Origin: Pandoraea terrigena
GTDB lineage: Bacteria > Pseudomonadota > Gammaproteobacteria > Burkholderiales > Burkholderiaceae
DNA length: 64,000 nucleotides
Direction: 5' to 3'
Assembly (NCBI RefSeq): GCF_902459705.1
Contig: NZ_CABPRU010000005.1
Span: 124,001-188,000, forward strand
How positions within the stretch are numbered: position 1 is the first letter of the stretch; the number at the start of each line of letters is the position of its first letter. Shown in pieces: positions 1-8,689 of the stretch. The notes beneath the pieces were generated by a model. That model saw nothing but the letters and a program-made list of their open reading frames with translations. It searched no databases and was not told the origin of the DNA. Both the position numbers and the translations under genes were made by a program.

Positions 1-1092
1 GTGCGCGAGCCCGTCATGCTGTACCGGCAGAACGTCTTGCTGCGCGCGAACGCGCTCGGCAACTTCGGGACGCTGCTGCACGCCGTGTCGAAGGATCCGG
101 CCATGCTGGTTTATCTCGATGGCGCGGGTAGCCGGAAGGGACGTCCCAATGAAAACTTCGCGCGTGAAGTCATGGAGCTGTTCACGCTGGGCGAAGGGCA
201 TTACACCGAGCAGGACGTGCGCGAGGCGGCGCGCGCCTACACGGGATGGGGCATCGATCGGACGACGATGACATACGTCTGGCGTCCCAATCTTCATGAT
301 GCGGGCACAAAGACGGTGCTGAACCAGACCGGCGACTTCGACGGCGACCAGATGCTCGACATTCTGCTGGCGCGTCCGGAAACCGCGACGTTCATCACCG
401 GCAAGTTGTGGCGCGAATTCGTGTCGCCGACCCCGGATCCGGTGCAGGTCGAGCGCGTCGCGAGTCGTTTTCGTGCCAGTGGTTACGACATCCGGGTGGC
501 GATGCGTGCCTTGCTGTTGACCCCCGCGTTCTGGGATGTCCGAACGCGTGGGACGTTGGTCAAGTCGCCAGCGGAGTTCGTGACCGATACGGTGCGCGCG
601 TTCGACATTGGCTACGACGATCCACGACTGCTTGCCCGGCAAATGCGCGTCCTCGGGCAGGACCTCTTCCGTCCACCCAATGTGAAGGGATGGCCGGGGG
701 GCGATGCGTGGATCGACAGCACGACGCTGCTCGCACGCAAACAGTTTGTCGAGCGCATGTTCCGTGCGACGGAGAGTGCGAATGCGGGTGGGGCGTCGAT
801 GATGACGCCGCCCTTGTCGATGTCGACACGCCCCGGCGTGCGGCGTACGGCACTGGGGGCGGGGCCGTTGATGCCATCGATGCCAAGAACGGTGGCGGGC
901 GTGCGCTTCGATTTGTCGCGCTGGCTGCAACGCTACTCGCTGGGGCCGGTCGACGTTCCGGATGCGGCGTCGCGCGAGGCGTTGCAGCGGGCCGTGCTGC
1001 CGCTCAAGCCTGCGGCGCCGCAAACCGCTGGCGTGAACAGCGCGGCCTACTTGCAGGGCTTGTTGATGGACCCCGTATATCAGTTGAAGTGA
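1..1092 (+). CDS. DUF1800 family protein, 5' truncated by the window edge
   Basis: C-terminal 363 residues of a DUF1800 protein, a family of unknown function usually encoded next to a DUF1501 gene, as here. The family signature GRPNENFAREVMELFTLG lies at about residues 47-64 and is followed by a conserved Tyr-Thr-Gly-Trp at 80-83. A second conserved stretch around residues 225-245 contains PPNVKGWPGG. The open frame runs to the first base of the window and family members are normally longer (about 450-600 residues), so the true start lies upstream. The stop codon is 83 bp before the DUF1501 start, consistent with an operon. Confidence 0.9.
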   Translation: MREPVMLYRQNVLLRANALGNFGTLLHAVSKDPAMLVYLDGAGSRKGRPNENFAREVMELFTLGEGHYTEQDVREAARAYTGWGIDRTTMTYVWRPNLHDAGTKTVLNQTGDFDGDQMLDILLARPETATFITGKLWREFVSPTPDPVQVERVASRFRASGYDIRVAMRALLLTPAFWDVRTRGTLVKSPAEFVTDTVRAFDIGYDDPRLLARQMRVLGQDLFRPPNVKGWPGGDAWIDSTTLLARKQFVERMFRATESANAGGASMMTPPLSMSTRPGVRRTALGAGPLMPSMPRTVAGVRFDLSRWLQRYSLGPVDVPDAASREALQRAVLPLKPAAPQTAGVNSAAYLQGLLMDPVYQLK

Positions 1093-1175
1093 TGAGGGAG
1101 CGCCGGGCAGCACGGCGCGGATGACATTGGGCGATGGCTTCGCAGGCTTGCGAAGCTGGCCGAGCGAGGTGAGAG

Positions 1176-2411
1176 ATGCGTGAGATGCGTAGACGTGATT
1201 TTCTGACGTTCGCGGGTGGGCTTGGCGCAGCGTGGCTGGTGCCGATGCCGGTGTTCGGGGCGGCACGCGATCTTGCGGGGATGCGGCTGGGCGCGGGCGG
1301 CAACTACGGCAATCTTCTGATCCTCATCGAACTCAAGGGCGGGAATGATGGATTGAACACGGTCATTCCTTATGCCGATCCGCTGTATGCGAGTCTGCGC
1401 CCCGGCATTGGCATTGCGCGGGATCAGGTGGTGCAACTCGATGAGCGCAGCGGCCTGCATCCGGCGATGGGGGCGGTGTTGCCGATGTGGCAGGCGAACG
1501 AGTTGGCGATCGTGCAGGGGGTGGGGTATCCGCAGCCGAACCTGTCGCACTTCCGGTCGATCGAGATATGGAATACGGCGTCGCGTTCGGACGAATACTT
1601 GCGCGACGGTTGGTTGTCGCGGGCGTTTGCGCAGCGGGCCGTGCCACCCGGGTTCGACGCCGATGGCGTGATCGTGGGCAGTGCGGAGCTGGGGCCGTTG
1701 GGCGGCGGCGCTCGCGCTGTGACGCTGACCAATCCGGCGCAATTCCTGCGCGAAGCCGGCCTTGCATCCGCGCATGCGGCGCAGGTGAGCAATCCGGCGC
1801 TGGCGCATGTGTTGCGTGTGGAGAACGACATCGTGAAGGCGGCGGACGGATTGCGTCCACGCCAGGGGCAATATGTGTTGCGCACGCCGATGCCGGCGGG
1901 GGCGTTCGGCAACGGCGTGAAGACGGCGCTGCAGGTGGTGGCCGCGGCCGATTCGCCGGCGGGCGTGCCGCAGCCGGGGCGCGGGGTTGCGGTATTGCGT
2001 CTGACGCTCAACGGGTTCGATACGCACCAGAATCAGCCGGGGCAGCAGGCCAATTTGCTGCGTCAACTGGCACAGGGGATGATGGCATTGCGGGCGGGGC
2101 TGACGGAATTGAACCGCTGGAAGTCGACGATGATCGTCACGTATGCGGAGTTTGGCCGGCGGGCGCGCGAGAACCAGAGCCATGGGACGGATCATGGCAC
2201 GGTGGCGCCGCATTTCATTGCCGGCGGTCGCGTTCGGGGTGGGCTTTATGGCGACGTGCCACGTCTGGACCGGCTCGACGGCAACGGCAATCTGCCGTTC
2301 GCCGTCGATTTTCGCGATGTTTACGCGACAGTGTTGCAGCGCTGGTGGAGGCTTGATCCACAACGGGTGTTGGGCGGCGCGTTCAAGCCGTTGGACGTGT
2401 TGCGGGCATGA
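1176..2411 (+). CDS. DUF1501 family protein with Tat signal
   Basis: 411 residues. The N-terminus carries a twin-arginine motif (RRRDF, residues 5-9) and a hydrophobic stretch ending near an Ala-rich cleavage region, so export of a folded protein is likely. The family hallmark ELKGGNDGLNTVIPY is at about residues 54-68, and FDTHQNQPGQQ and FGRRARENQSHGTDHG lie further on, matching the alkaline-phosphatase-like DUF1501 fold. Function is unknown. DUF1800/DUF1501 pairs are very common in proteobacteria and are presumed to act together in the periplasm. A GAGGTGAGAG sequence precedes the ATG. Confidence 0.9.
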   Translation: MREMRRRDFLTFAGGLGAAWLVPMPVFGAARDLAGMRLGAGGNYGNLLILIELKGGNDGLNTVIPYADPLYASLRPGIGIARDQVVQLDERSGLHPAMGAVLPMWQANELAIVQGVGYPQPNLSHFRSIEIWNTASRSDEYLRDGWLSRAFAQRAVPPGFDADGVIVGSAELGPLGGGARAVTLTNPAQFLREAGLASAHAAQVSNPALAHVLRVENDIVKAADGLRPRQGQYVLRTPMPAGAFGNGVKTALQVVAAADSPAGVPQPGRGVAVLRLTLNGFDTHQNQPGQQANLLRQLAQGMMALRAGLTELNRWKSTMIVTYAEFGRRARENQSHGTDHGTVAPHFIAGGRVRGGLYGDVPRLDRLDGNGNLPFAVDFRDVYATVLQRWWRLDPQRVLGGAFKPLDVLRA

Positions 2412-2514
2412 TGGGCTGAGGTTCGGGGAACGTATCGGTCATGACTCGCCGAGCAATGGGCTGATGGTGTTGGCGTGTCGAGCGCCCGCCCCCATGGCTG
2501 TGATGGACGTGAGT

Positions 2515-2640
2515 GCTGGCGATCCGTGTGGCGACGTGGCGGCGTGGCGACGTAGTGAGGTGGCGACCTGAAGGTGTGGCGAGGTGACAACGTGACGCTG
2601 TGACAACGTCGCGACGTGGCAATGTCGGGAAGTCGCCCCG
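2515..2640. repeat. Degenerate GTGGCGACGTG-like low-complexity repeats
   Basis: Between the DUF1501 gene and the 3' end of the squalene/phytoene-synthase gene the sequence is dominated by imperfect copies of GTGGCGACGT, GTGGCGAGGTGA and GTGACAACGT. No convincing reading frame occupies it. It may be slipped-strand debris between two convergent genes. Confidence 0.5.
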
Positions 2641-2661
2641 CGAATCCGGGGCGGGGGCGCG

Positions 2662-3555
2662 TCAGCGTGCGCGCCAGGCGCGCCAGAATTTCCGCAGTGG
2701 TGTGAGATCGATGCGTTGATGAAGGACTTGATAGTCGCTGTCGGCGACCTCATCCATCAGCGCCAATTGCAGGGCGGCGAGGGCGAGCAGAGGCTTTTGC
2801 TTGCGACGGTCTGGCCTGGGGATGGCGGCGGCTGCGTCGGTGATGGCCTGGCGAGCGCGCGCGTGCTGGAACGTCATGAGCGCGACGAATGCGGGCGAGT
2901 ACTTGCCGTTTTGCAGATCGGCGGCGGTGACGCCGAAGCGTTGCAGCTCGTCGATGGGGAAATAGACGTAACCGGCGCGCGCATCGACACCTGCGTCGGT
3001 CACGCGTCGACCGAGTGTGATGGCGTGACCGAGGGTGTGCGCGAGGGCGGGGGTGTTTGCGTCATCGAAACCATAGACGTGAGCGGCGAGTTCGGCGGGC
3101 GCACCGCCTGCGGCGTCGCAATAATGCGAGAGGCCGGCGAAGTCGAGATAGCGCATCTGGGCGAGATCCATCTCTGCGCCATGCAGGACGGCGTCGAACG
3201 TGGCGCGGGCGAGTCCGCGCTGTTGGACGACGGGGGCAAGGGCGCGGGAGACGGGGTGGGCCGGGGCGCCGGAGAAGAGTCGCGTGAGTTCCTGGCGCCA
3301 CCAGTCGAGCTTTGCGTGGGCGACGCCGGGGTCATGGACGGCGGCATGGATATCGGCGATTTCCTGGCAGAAGGCGTGGGCGGCGTAAGCGGCGTCGCGC
3401 CGGGACGGTGGCAACTGGAGGAGTGCGTAGTAGAGCGCGGAGCCGGGAGGGCCGGCTTTCTGGCGGCAGTAGTCGTTGGCCTGCGTGGGGCTGGCGGGGG
3501 TGCCGGGGTTGTCGACGTTGCCGGAAGTATTGTCGGCGGATTCGTGGGGTTGCAT
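2662..3555 (-). CDS. hpnD: Squalene/phytoene synthase family protein (HpnD-like)
   Basis: 297 residues from the ATG at 3555. The frame runs further upstream, but that part crosses the antisense of tRNA-Leu and is not coding. The DYCRQKA start (residues 28-34), LYYALLQLPP and FCQEIAD resemble HpnD, the presqualene diphosphate synthase of hopanoid biosynthesis. The second Asp-rich motif is kept (D187-AGV-D191). The first is not: the usual DDVVD aligns with ADIHA at 67-71, leaving only D68. Substrate and activity are therefore uncertain. It could be a diverged HpnD or another trans-prenyl synthase relative. It stands alone, convergent with DUF1501. Confidence 0.7.
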   Translation of the reverse strand: MQPHESADNTSGNVDNPGTPASPTQANDYCRQKAGPPGSALYYALLQLPPSRRDAAYAAHAFCQEIADIHAAVHDPGVAHAKLDWWRQELTRLFSGAPAHPVSRALAPVVQQRGLARATFDAVLHGAEMDLAQMRYLDFAGLSHYCDAAGGAPAELAAHVYGFDDANTPALAHTLGHAITLGRRVTDAGVDARAGYVYFPIDELQRFGVTAADLQNGKYSPAFVALMTFQHARARQAITDAAAAIPRPDRRKQKPLLALAALQLALMDEVADSDYQVLHQRIDLTPLRKFWRAWRAR

Positions 3556-3703
3556 GCGAAAGGGGGTATCGGTTGGGTCAGGTGCCCGGACGCCGGTGTG
3601 CGGGCGCGCCCTTGGGCAAATGCCATGAATTGGGGCGAATTCTAGCACTGAGGGCTTGGCGGCGGCGCGGGAGGGGTAGGGGGCGGCGTTGGGAGTGATG
3701 AGA

Positions 3704-3732
3704 TTGCCGGTGAATATCACTTCGTGTAGAAT
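3704..3732 (+). promoter_or_regulatory. Sigma70-like promoter upstream of tRNA-Leu
   Basis: TTGCCG (3704-3709), a 17-bp spacer and TAGAAT (3727-3732) form a good -35/-10 pair pointing toward tRNA-Leu. Transcription would start near 3739, about 120 nt before the tRNA and just ahead of the hairpin at 3759. Confidence 0.5.
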
Positions 3733-3758
3733 TCTCGCCTGCTTTGACGCATGCGAGC

Positions 3759-3783
3759 GGGGCGGCAACGAGTCGCCCCTTTT
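3759..3783 (+). terminator. GC hairpin with T-run between promoter and tRNA-Leu
   Basis: GGGGCG (3759-3764) pairs with CGCCCC (3774-3779) around a 9-nt loop and is followed by TTTT. This looks like a small intrinsic terminator. Its position inside the presumed tRNA leader is odd. Confidence 0.45.
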
Positions 3784-3860
3784 CATGTCCGACAGGACGC
3801 ATGCCGTCGACCCGATGCTGGGGTGTCGTGCCTGACCAAGGTGACCGACGCCCACGGGCT

Positions 3861-3947
3861 GCGAGGATGGCGAAATTGGTAGACGCACCAGGTTTAGGTC
3901 CTGACGCCCGCAAGGGTGTAGGGGTTCGAGTCCCCTTCCTCGCACCA
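3861..3947 (+). tRNA. tRNA-Leu (anticodon UAG)
   Basis: The acceptor stem pairs GCGAGGA (3861-3867) with TCCTCGC (3937-3943), and CCA is encoded. The D-arm region is leucine-type. The anticodon loop is TTTAGGT (3893-3899), giving UAG at 3895-3897. A long variable arm follows, then a T-arm with GGTTCGAGTCC. An integrase gene starts 188 bp downstream, so this is a plausible integration site for the accessory region. Confidence 0.95.
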
Positions 3948-4135
3948 ACTCCCCGTTTTGGCATCGGTTACGTAGGTCTCACTTCTTCCCGGAAAATCTC
4001 GCAAACGCTCGCTGAATAAGGCGGGGCGGGGTTTTTGCGTGAATTCTGATTGTTTCCCACTTGCTCAAAATCTCACCTCTTCGCGCCTAAAATCGTGGCG
4101 GGCCCCCCATTTTTTACCCGAGGTTTCCCCACGAA

Positions 4136-5140
4136 ATGGCATCGATTCAGAAGGTGGCAAAGGGTTGGCGCGTGCAAGTGATGGTTGATGGGCAGCGCGA
4201 TAGCCGGACGTTCGACACGAGAGCGGCGGCGTAGGCATGGAGTGCGCAGCGGGAGACTGAGTTGCGGTCGATTGCTAGCGGGGCAGGGAGTAAGACGCTG
4301 ACGGTTGGCGATGTGCTCAAGGAGTATGAACTGAAGGTGAGTCCCACGAAGCGCGGGGCCAGATGGGAGAAGCTGAGGCTTCCGCTGATTGGGAGTCGCA
4401 TGATCAATGGGCGGAAGTTTGCCGAGATCCGGCTGGCGGATCTCCGGCCTAGTCATATTGCCGCTTGGCGAGACGCTCGGATGCGTGAAGTTTCGGGGGC
4501 GTCGACGTCGCGGGAAATGTCGCTGATGTCGCATGCGTTTCTGGTGGCTCGGAAGGAGTGGGGCTGGCTGGTGACCAATCCAATGGCAGAGATGCGACGG
4601 CCGCCAGAGCCGCCTGGTCGCGAACGGCTGATTTCGCAAGAGGAAATCGAGTCGCTACTTGCGAGCATGGGCTACGAAGACGGGCTGCCTGTAGAAACGC
4701 CGATGCAACGTGTGGCCGTCGCATTCCTCTTGGCGATAGAGACGGCGATGCGTTCAAGTGAAATCCTGACACTCACTGCATCGTCAGTGAACTACAACGG
4801 CAAGTTCGCCCGCTTGCCGATGACCAAAAATGGGACTGCGCGAAATGTGCCGCTGTCGTCACGCGCGATCGAGCTATTGAAGATGCTTCCGGCGGTAACG
4901 AAAGGGAAACCGCTGTTCGCGCTGTCGACGTCAAGCCGCGACACCCTCTTCCGAAAGGCACGAGACAGGTCACAGATTCCTGACGTGACGTTTCACGACA
5001 CCCGCCACGAAGCCATCACCCGTTTGGCGAAGAAGTTGCAGCCGTTGGACCTGGCCAGGATGACGGGACACAGAAACATCTCGGAACTAACGACCTACTA
5101 CAACGCTACTGCGACAGATATCGCGGGGAGACTTGGCTAA
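4136..5140 (+). pseudogene. Tyrosine recombinase (integrase) interrupted by an in-frame amber codon
   Basis: Reading from ATG 4136 gives an integrase N-terminus (MASIQKVAKGWRVQVMVDGQ) that stops at TAG 4232-4234, codon 33. The same frame then continues without a break to 5140. The downstream part carries the SAM-like core-binding domain and all catalytic landmarks: Arg in ETAMRSSEIL, HDTRH, GHRN and the YYN tyrosine near the end. A 292-residue product could start at TTG 4262 but would lack the N-terminal arm-binding segment. The location just after tRNA-Leu fits site-specific insertion. The gene is probably inactive unless the amber codon is suppressed. Confidence 0.85.
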
Positions 5141-5500
5141 TCGAGAAGGGGGCGTTCCAGTGAGGATATTGAAGTGGCAGGTGGAGCATCAATCGAACTC
5201 GCGATCAGAAAAAATACCCGTCGATCAAAAGATTGGTGGGCATTTTATTCCTCAGAGCTTCGGCCTTGATGGGCCGGATTCGACCCAACTGAGACGTTCG
5301 CAACGACTGTGATGCGGTGACCGGTCTTGGGCGATCACCGGTCATTCGGATTCCAGACGACGCGACAAAGTTGCTGGACCGATATAAACGTTATCAGGAT
5401 TGAGCCCCATAAATCACGATGATTTGTTTGCGGCTGCTGCTAAGTTTATCTAAATGAGTTCGTGTTGACTCCGAGTAGCGACTGAAAAAGCCGGGCACGA
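5141..5500. other. No gene seen
   Basis: About 360 bp between the integrase and the scrambled DctD segment, with no supported coding frame. A short inverted pair (GACCGGTCTTGGGCGATCACCGGTC, about 5320-5344) is visible but has no obvious role. Confidence 0.4.
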
Positions 5501-5519
5501 TGTGAATGCCCAGACAGCG

Positions 5520-5993
5520 GATTCTGACGCAGCTTGTGATACAGCGTCTTTTTCGAGATGCCGAGCGCATGGCTCGCCTCGGCGACGTTACCGTTGTGGC
5601 GCCGCAGCATGTCTTGGGAACGCACGCTGGAACAGCTCGGCGCGAACGAGTCGATTCCCGTCGATTGCCGCATGATCGCGGCATCGAAGGCCGATCTCGT
5701 GGCGCTGGCCGCCGAAGGCGGTTTTCGCGCGGATCTGCTGTATCGGCTGTACGTTGCACAGATCGGGCTGCCGCCGTTGAGCGAGCGCCGCGAAGACGTG
5801 CCGCTGCTGCTCGAGCACTTCGTGTGGCGGCGGCACGTCGCTTCGCAACAACCCACGCCGGTGGTGTCGGCATCGCAGGTGTCGGAGTTAACGGAGCGCG
5901 CGTTGCGTGTTGATCTCTTCGCTTTGCGCGTAACGCGTCCTTGCGTTGCAGCAGCACAGCCGTGCGTGCCTGCAGCGGTGGGTCGAGCAGCAC
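5520..5993. pseudogene. Scrambled dctD/LysR remnant, copy 1
   Basis: Three gene pieces are joined. Minus strand about 5520-5612 encodes the Fis-type HTH end of an NtrC/DctD regulator (LRRHNGNVAEASHALGISKK). Plus strand 5624-5880 encodes part of the AAA+ domain of such a regulator (IAASKADL, FRADLLYRL, LPPL-ERREDVPLLLEHF). About 5936-5992 encodes a minus-strand scrap identical in meaning to the CynR C-terminus (LLDPPLQARTAVLLQRK). The HTH and AAA+ parts lie on opposite strands, so the parent gene was inverted internally. A near-identical block lies at 8928-9300. No piece can make a working protein. Confidence 0.8.
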
Positions 5994-6104
5994 AACCTTC
6001 CCACCAAGGTTCTCCGATGCCATTGCAAACAGGATGCCGTTCAGTCCGTGCGTTAGCCACACGAGGACACCAAGTGGATTCCAGAAGCAAGGGCTGCAAG
6101 GCTT

Positions 6105-6128
6105 GCTGCCCACATAGGAGTGGGCAGC
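6105..6128. other. Perfect 9-bp hairpin
   Basis: GCTGCCCAC (6105-6113) and GTGGGCAGC (6120-6128) flank a 6-nt loop. There is no T-run on either side. It may be a decayed terminator or part of a mobile-element end. Confidence 0.4.
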
Positions 6129-6304
6129 CTTCGCTTGAGGGCGGACTAGGTGAGAAAGGACAGCGTGGCGCCCTGGAACTCCCAAGCTGGGTGGGGTTGC
6201 TTCTTCATACCAAGCGTCGGGAGCCCGTCGTCGCAGAGACTGCCTCACCTTGGCCTTTGTTTCCCCGCGTGCTTCCAATCGAAGCGCTACGATCAACCTA
6301 GCTA

Positions 6305-6784
6305 TTAGAGGCCGAGATCCGACAAGCCGGGATGATCATCCGGACGACGGCCGAGCGGCCAATGGAATTTCCGCTCTTCTTCCTTGATTGGCAAATCGTT
6401 GATGCAAGCGTAGCGATTCACCATCAGACCGTCCTCGCGGAACTCCCAGTTCTCGTTGCCATAGGACCGGAACCAGTTACCAGAGTCGTCACGCCATTCG
6501 TAGGCGTAACGCACGGCGATCCTGTTACCAGTGAACGCCCACAGCTCCTTGATGAGACGATACTCGTGCTCCTTCGACCATTTGCGCTCAAGGAACCCTC
6601 GGGCTTCATTGCGGCCGTTTGCGAATTCAGCACGGTTGCGCCAGCGAGTATCCAGGCTATATGCGAGGGACACTTTGGCAGCGTCGCGGGTGTTCCAGCC
6701 ATCCTCGGCCAGGCGCACTTTCTCGACGGCGGATTCGCGTGTGAAAGGAGGGAGCGGCGGACGGATTTCAGTATTAGTCGACAT
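6305..6784 (-). CDS. DUF1348 (NTF2-like) protein, copy 1
   Basis: 159 residues, full length for DUF1348, a small family with an NTF2/SnoaL-like cone fold and no assigned reaction. Conserved blocks include [48 protein letters not shown] and the C-terminal [15 protein letters not shown]. By hand it differs from the second copy at 11733-12212 at about 25 of 159 positions (about 84% identity). It lies 126 bp after a small unknown gene on the same strand, and both would be transcribed from the TetR-flanked promoter region at 7160-7322. Confidence 0.85.
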   Translation of the reverse strand: MSTNTEIRPPLPPFTRESAVEKVRLAEDGWNTRDAAKVSLAYSLDTRWRNRAEFANGRNEARGFLERKWSKEHEYRLIKELWAFTGNRIAVRYAYEWRDDSGNWFRSYGNENWEFREDGLMVNRYACINDLPIKEEERKFHWPLGRRPDDHPGLSDLGL

Positions 6785-6910
6785 GGTATTACCTCAGTGG
6801 TTGGTGGATGAAGACCCGATACCGGGCCGAAGAGTGGATAAGAGCAGTGCTGCGTGTTCTTGATCGCTTAGTCTGGCGATTAGCGCGTGTGCATGGCGGA
6901 CTTCGCTCGC

Positions 6911-7159
6911 TTACGCCGCGAACGTGATGTAACCGCCGGAGTGCGTCATGATGTGCGCCCAACGCACGGCCGCGTACAGGCCCTCGGCGCAAGCAAAGTC
7001 GCTGCCGTCAATCGCGACGACCCACTGGTCTTCGTTGAGGCGAAGCGCGAGTCGTTGGCTGTTGACCAGATCGCTGTACCAGCGCCATGTGGCCGGATTC
7101 GACTTATCCGCCTGCAGAGCTTGATGAAGGGCAGTGACTTCGAAATCTGAGGGGCACAT
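6911..7159 (-). CDS. Small protein of unknown function, divergent from TetR gene
   Basis: 82 residues starting MCPSDFEVTALHQ. I do not recognise a family. The sequence looks like a folded small protein: two predicted helices, then an aromatic-rich middle (WRWYSDLV, RLNEDQWVVAIDGSDF) and an Ala/Trp-rich end. It has no signal peptide or membrane segment. It starts beside three TetR-type operator copies and precedes DUF1348 copy 1, so it is probably the first gene of a TetR-repressed two-gene operon. Confidence 0.6.
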   Translation of the reverse strand: MCPSDFEVTALHQALQADKSNPATWRWYSDLVNSQRLALRLNEDQWVVAIDGSDFACAEGLYAAVRWAHIMTHSGGYITFAA

Positions 7160-7194
7160 GACAGTCTCCTTGACGTACCGACCTTGATTGATTC

Positions 7195-7284
7195 AGACAG
7201 GTCTGTATCAATATTCGTATAGACAGGTCTGTCTGTCAAGAAATTTCCGCGCGTCCTTGTACCTTTGCAGAGACAGGTCTGTCT
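7195..7284. promoter_or_regulatory. Three AGACAGGTCTGT operators in the TetR divergent promoter
   Basis: AGACAGGTCTGT occurs at 7195-7206, 7221-7232 and 7271-7282. The second and third extend to AGACAG-GT-CTGTCT, a near-perfect inverted repeat. Spacings are 26 and 50 bp. They fill the region between the minus-strand unknown gene and the TetR gene, as expected for an autorepressed TetR divergon. Confidence 0.8.
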
Positions 7285-7322
7285 GCGATAATGGAGGTTC
7301 GATTTGGTAAAAAGGGGCCGAA

Positions 7323-7910
7323 ATGTCACAACCGTCCGCACGCGACCGGATATTGGAAACTGCGGCGCGCCTGTTCTATCAGGACGGGTTCCGTGCCACA
7401 GGCATCGACAAGATCATTGCCGAGTCAGGCGTCGCAAAAATGTCGCTTTACCGCCATTTCGCCTCCAAGAACGAACTTATTGCGGCGTTTCTGGACCGTC
7501 GTCATGAGTTCTGGATGCGCTGGTTTGTCGAAGAGGTGGAGGCTCGTTTTGCTCAGCGTGCCCAGTTGTCCGTCATCGCAGAAGCCTTGGGCGAATGGTT
7601 CGCGCAGGAAGACTTCCGTGGTTGCGCGTTTATCAATGTGGTCGCCGAAGCAGGATCGACGGGAGACCCTGGGCACCTTCAGCAGGCCGTATCCCATAAG
7701 CACTCGTTGGAGCAGTACATCTCTGAACTCGCTGGTCGCCTCGGGCTGCAGTCACCTGCTACCGTCGCCGCAGATGCGATGATCTGCGTAGAAGGCATGA
7801 TTGTGCGCTACCAGATGACACATGATTCCACGGTGATTGATTCGGGCAAGCGCGTACTGGCGAGAATCGAGGACGGCGCCTCAACAAGGCGCAGGTCCAA
7901 AGCTGCCTGA
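7323..7910 (+). CDS. TetR/AcrR family transcriptional regulator
   Basis: 195 residues. The N-terminal HTH (about residues 6-52) has the family pattern ARDRILETAARLFYQDGF, GIDKIIAESGVAKMSLYRHF and SKNELIAAFL. The C-terminal part (about 80-185) is the ligand-binding helical domain with FRGCAFINVVAE. AAAAGGGGCCGAA precedes the ATG. It likely represses itself and the divergent pair (unknown small gene plus DUF1348) through the three AGACAGGTCTGT sites. The ligand is unknown. Confidence 0.9.
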   Translation: MSQPSARDRILETAARLFYQDGFRATGIDKIIAESGVAKMSLYRHFASKNELIAAFLDRRHEFWMRWFVEEVEARFAQRAQLSVIAEALGEWFAQEDFRGCAFINVVAEAGSTGDPGHLQQAVSHKHSLEQYISELAGRLGLQSPATVAADAMICVEGMIVRYQMTHDSTVIDSGKRVLARIEDGASTRRRSKAA

Positions 7911-8306
7911 CGGGGTCATTTTTGCGTGGACATCAACACACTGGAACAGTAGCGCGAACTTTCGCTCCACCTCATCGGTTAGCGCACACCAGTCATAGCT
8001 GGACTGCTGCCAGTGATGCGGCAACAACGCGGCAATGTCGGTGGCGCGGCTTTGTAGGAGGGCTGCGTCTGGACGATTCAAGAACTCTGGGCGCAATCTA
8101 CGGCTGCTTAACACGCGCACGTGGATGCGATTCTCGCTGCGGTCCGATGGGAGACGCGATTGCCCGGATTCGATTCGTTCGCCAGGCAAACTAGCGAGCG
8201 AATCGTTACGACTGAAATGTGGAGAGAATGAAGCACGCGGACGCGCCAGGACCTGCGCGACGCTTCAAATCGCGTGGTGTCTAGTATCCGCAGTGCCGTT
8301 GGACCA
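7911..8306. other. No confident gene
   Basis: About 396 bp between the TetR gene and the DUF4148 pseudogene. Open frames exist on both strands but none has a family pattern or a good start. A minus-strand stretch (IAALLPHHWQ) faintly recalls transposase C-termini but is too short to call. Confidence 0.35.
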
Positions 8307-8607
8307 TTATTGGCCGAAATAGATTGGCTGCATGCCGTCGTTGTCGAGGTGACGGGCGGTCTTGGGAACACCCGCTGACGACGCGCCTGCCGTGGCGACA
8401 CCGCCATAGCTCGCATCTCCGCGTTGCGCTGCCAGGCGTGCTTCGGCCGCCTGTATCTCGGCGAGGTAGTTGGCGTCTTCTCCACGAGACTGGTCGTAGC
8501 CCGCAGCGCGCAGTTGCGCGAGTCAATCCGGACGTGTCAGTGCCTGCGAAAACGGGGCTGGTGACAGATGTAGCGATAACGAGTGCGGCAAGGAAGCGGG
8601 ATTTCAT
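8307..8607 (-). pseudogene. DUF4148 protein gene with a frameshift
   Basis: From ATG 8607 the frame encodes a clean Sec signal (MKSRFLAALVIATSVTSPVFA) and TDTSGLTR, the start of DUF4148, a short secreted family common in Burkholderiaceae. Just after, the frame is lost. In another frame the expected rest continues: LRAAGYDQSRGEDANYLAE, IQAAEARLAAQRG, then the C-terminus ending PIYFGQ at stop 8307. The junction CTCGCGCAACTGCGC looks like loss of two bases from a GC-repeat. The corrected product would be about 100 residues. Confidence 0.75.
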
Positions 8608-8689
8608 GATTCTCTCCAAAGAAACAGTGACTATGGAGCAAGAATGCATCAATTCGGCTATAGGGGATAAGGCAGATATCCTATGTTTT

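Noticed and set aside
1080-2363. 427-residue open frame on the minus strand opposite the DUF1501 gene
   Set aside because: Arg/His/Pro-rich composition typical of an antisense shadow in GC-rich DNA; the plus-strand gene has clear family motifs.
3949-4040. GGCGGGGCGGGGTTTTTG after tRNA-Leu as a terminator
   Set aside because: A T-run is present but no convincing complementary arm was found upstream.
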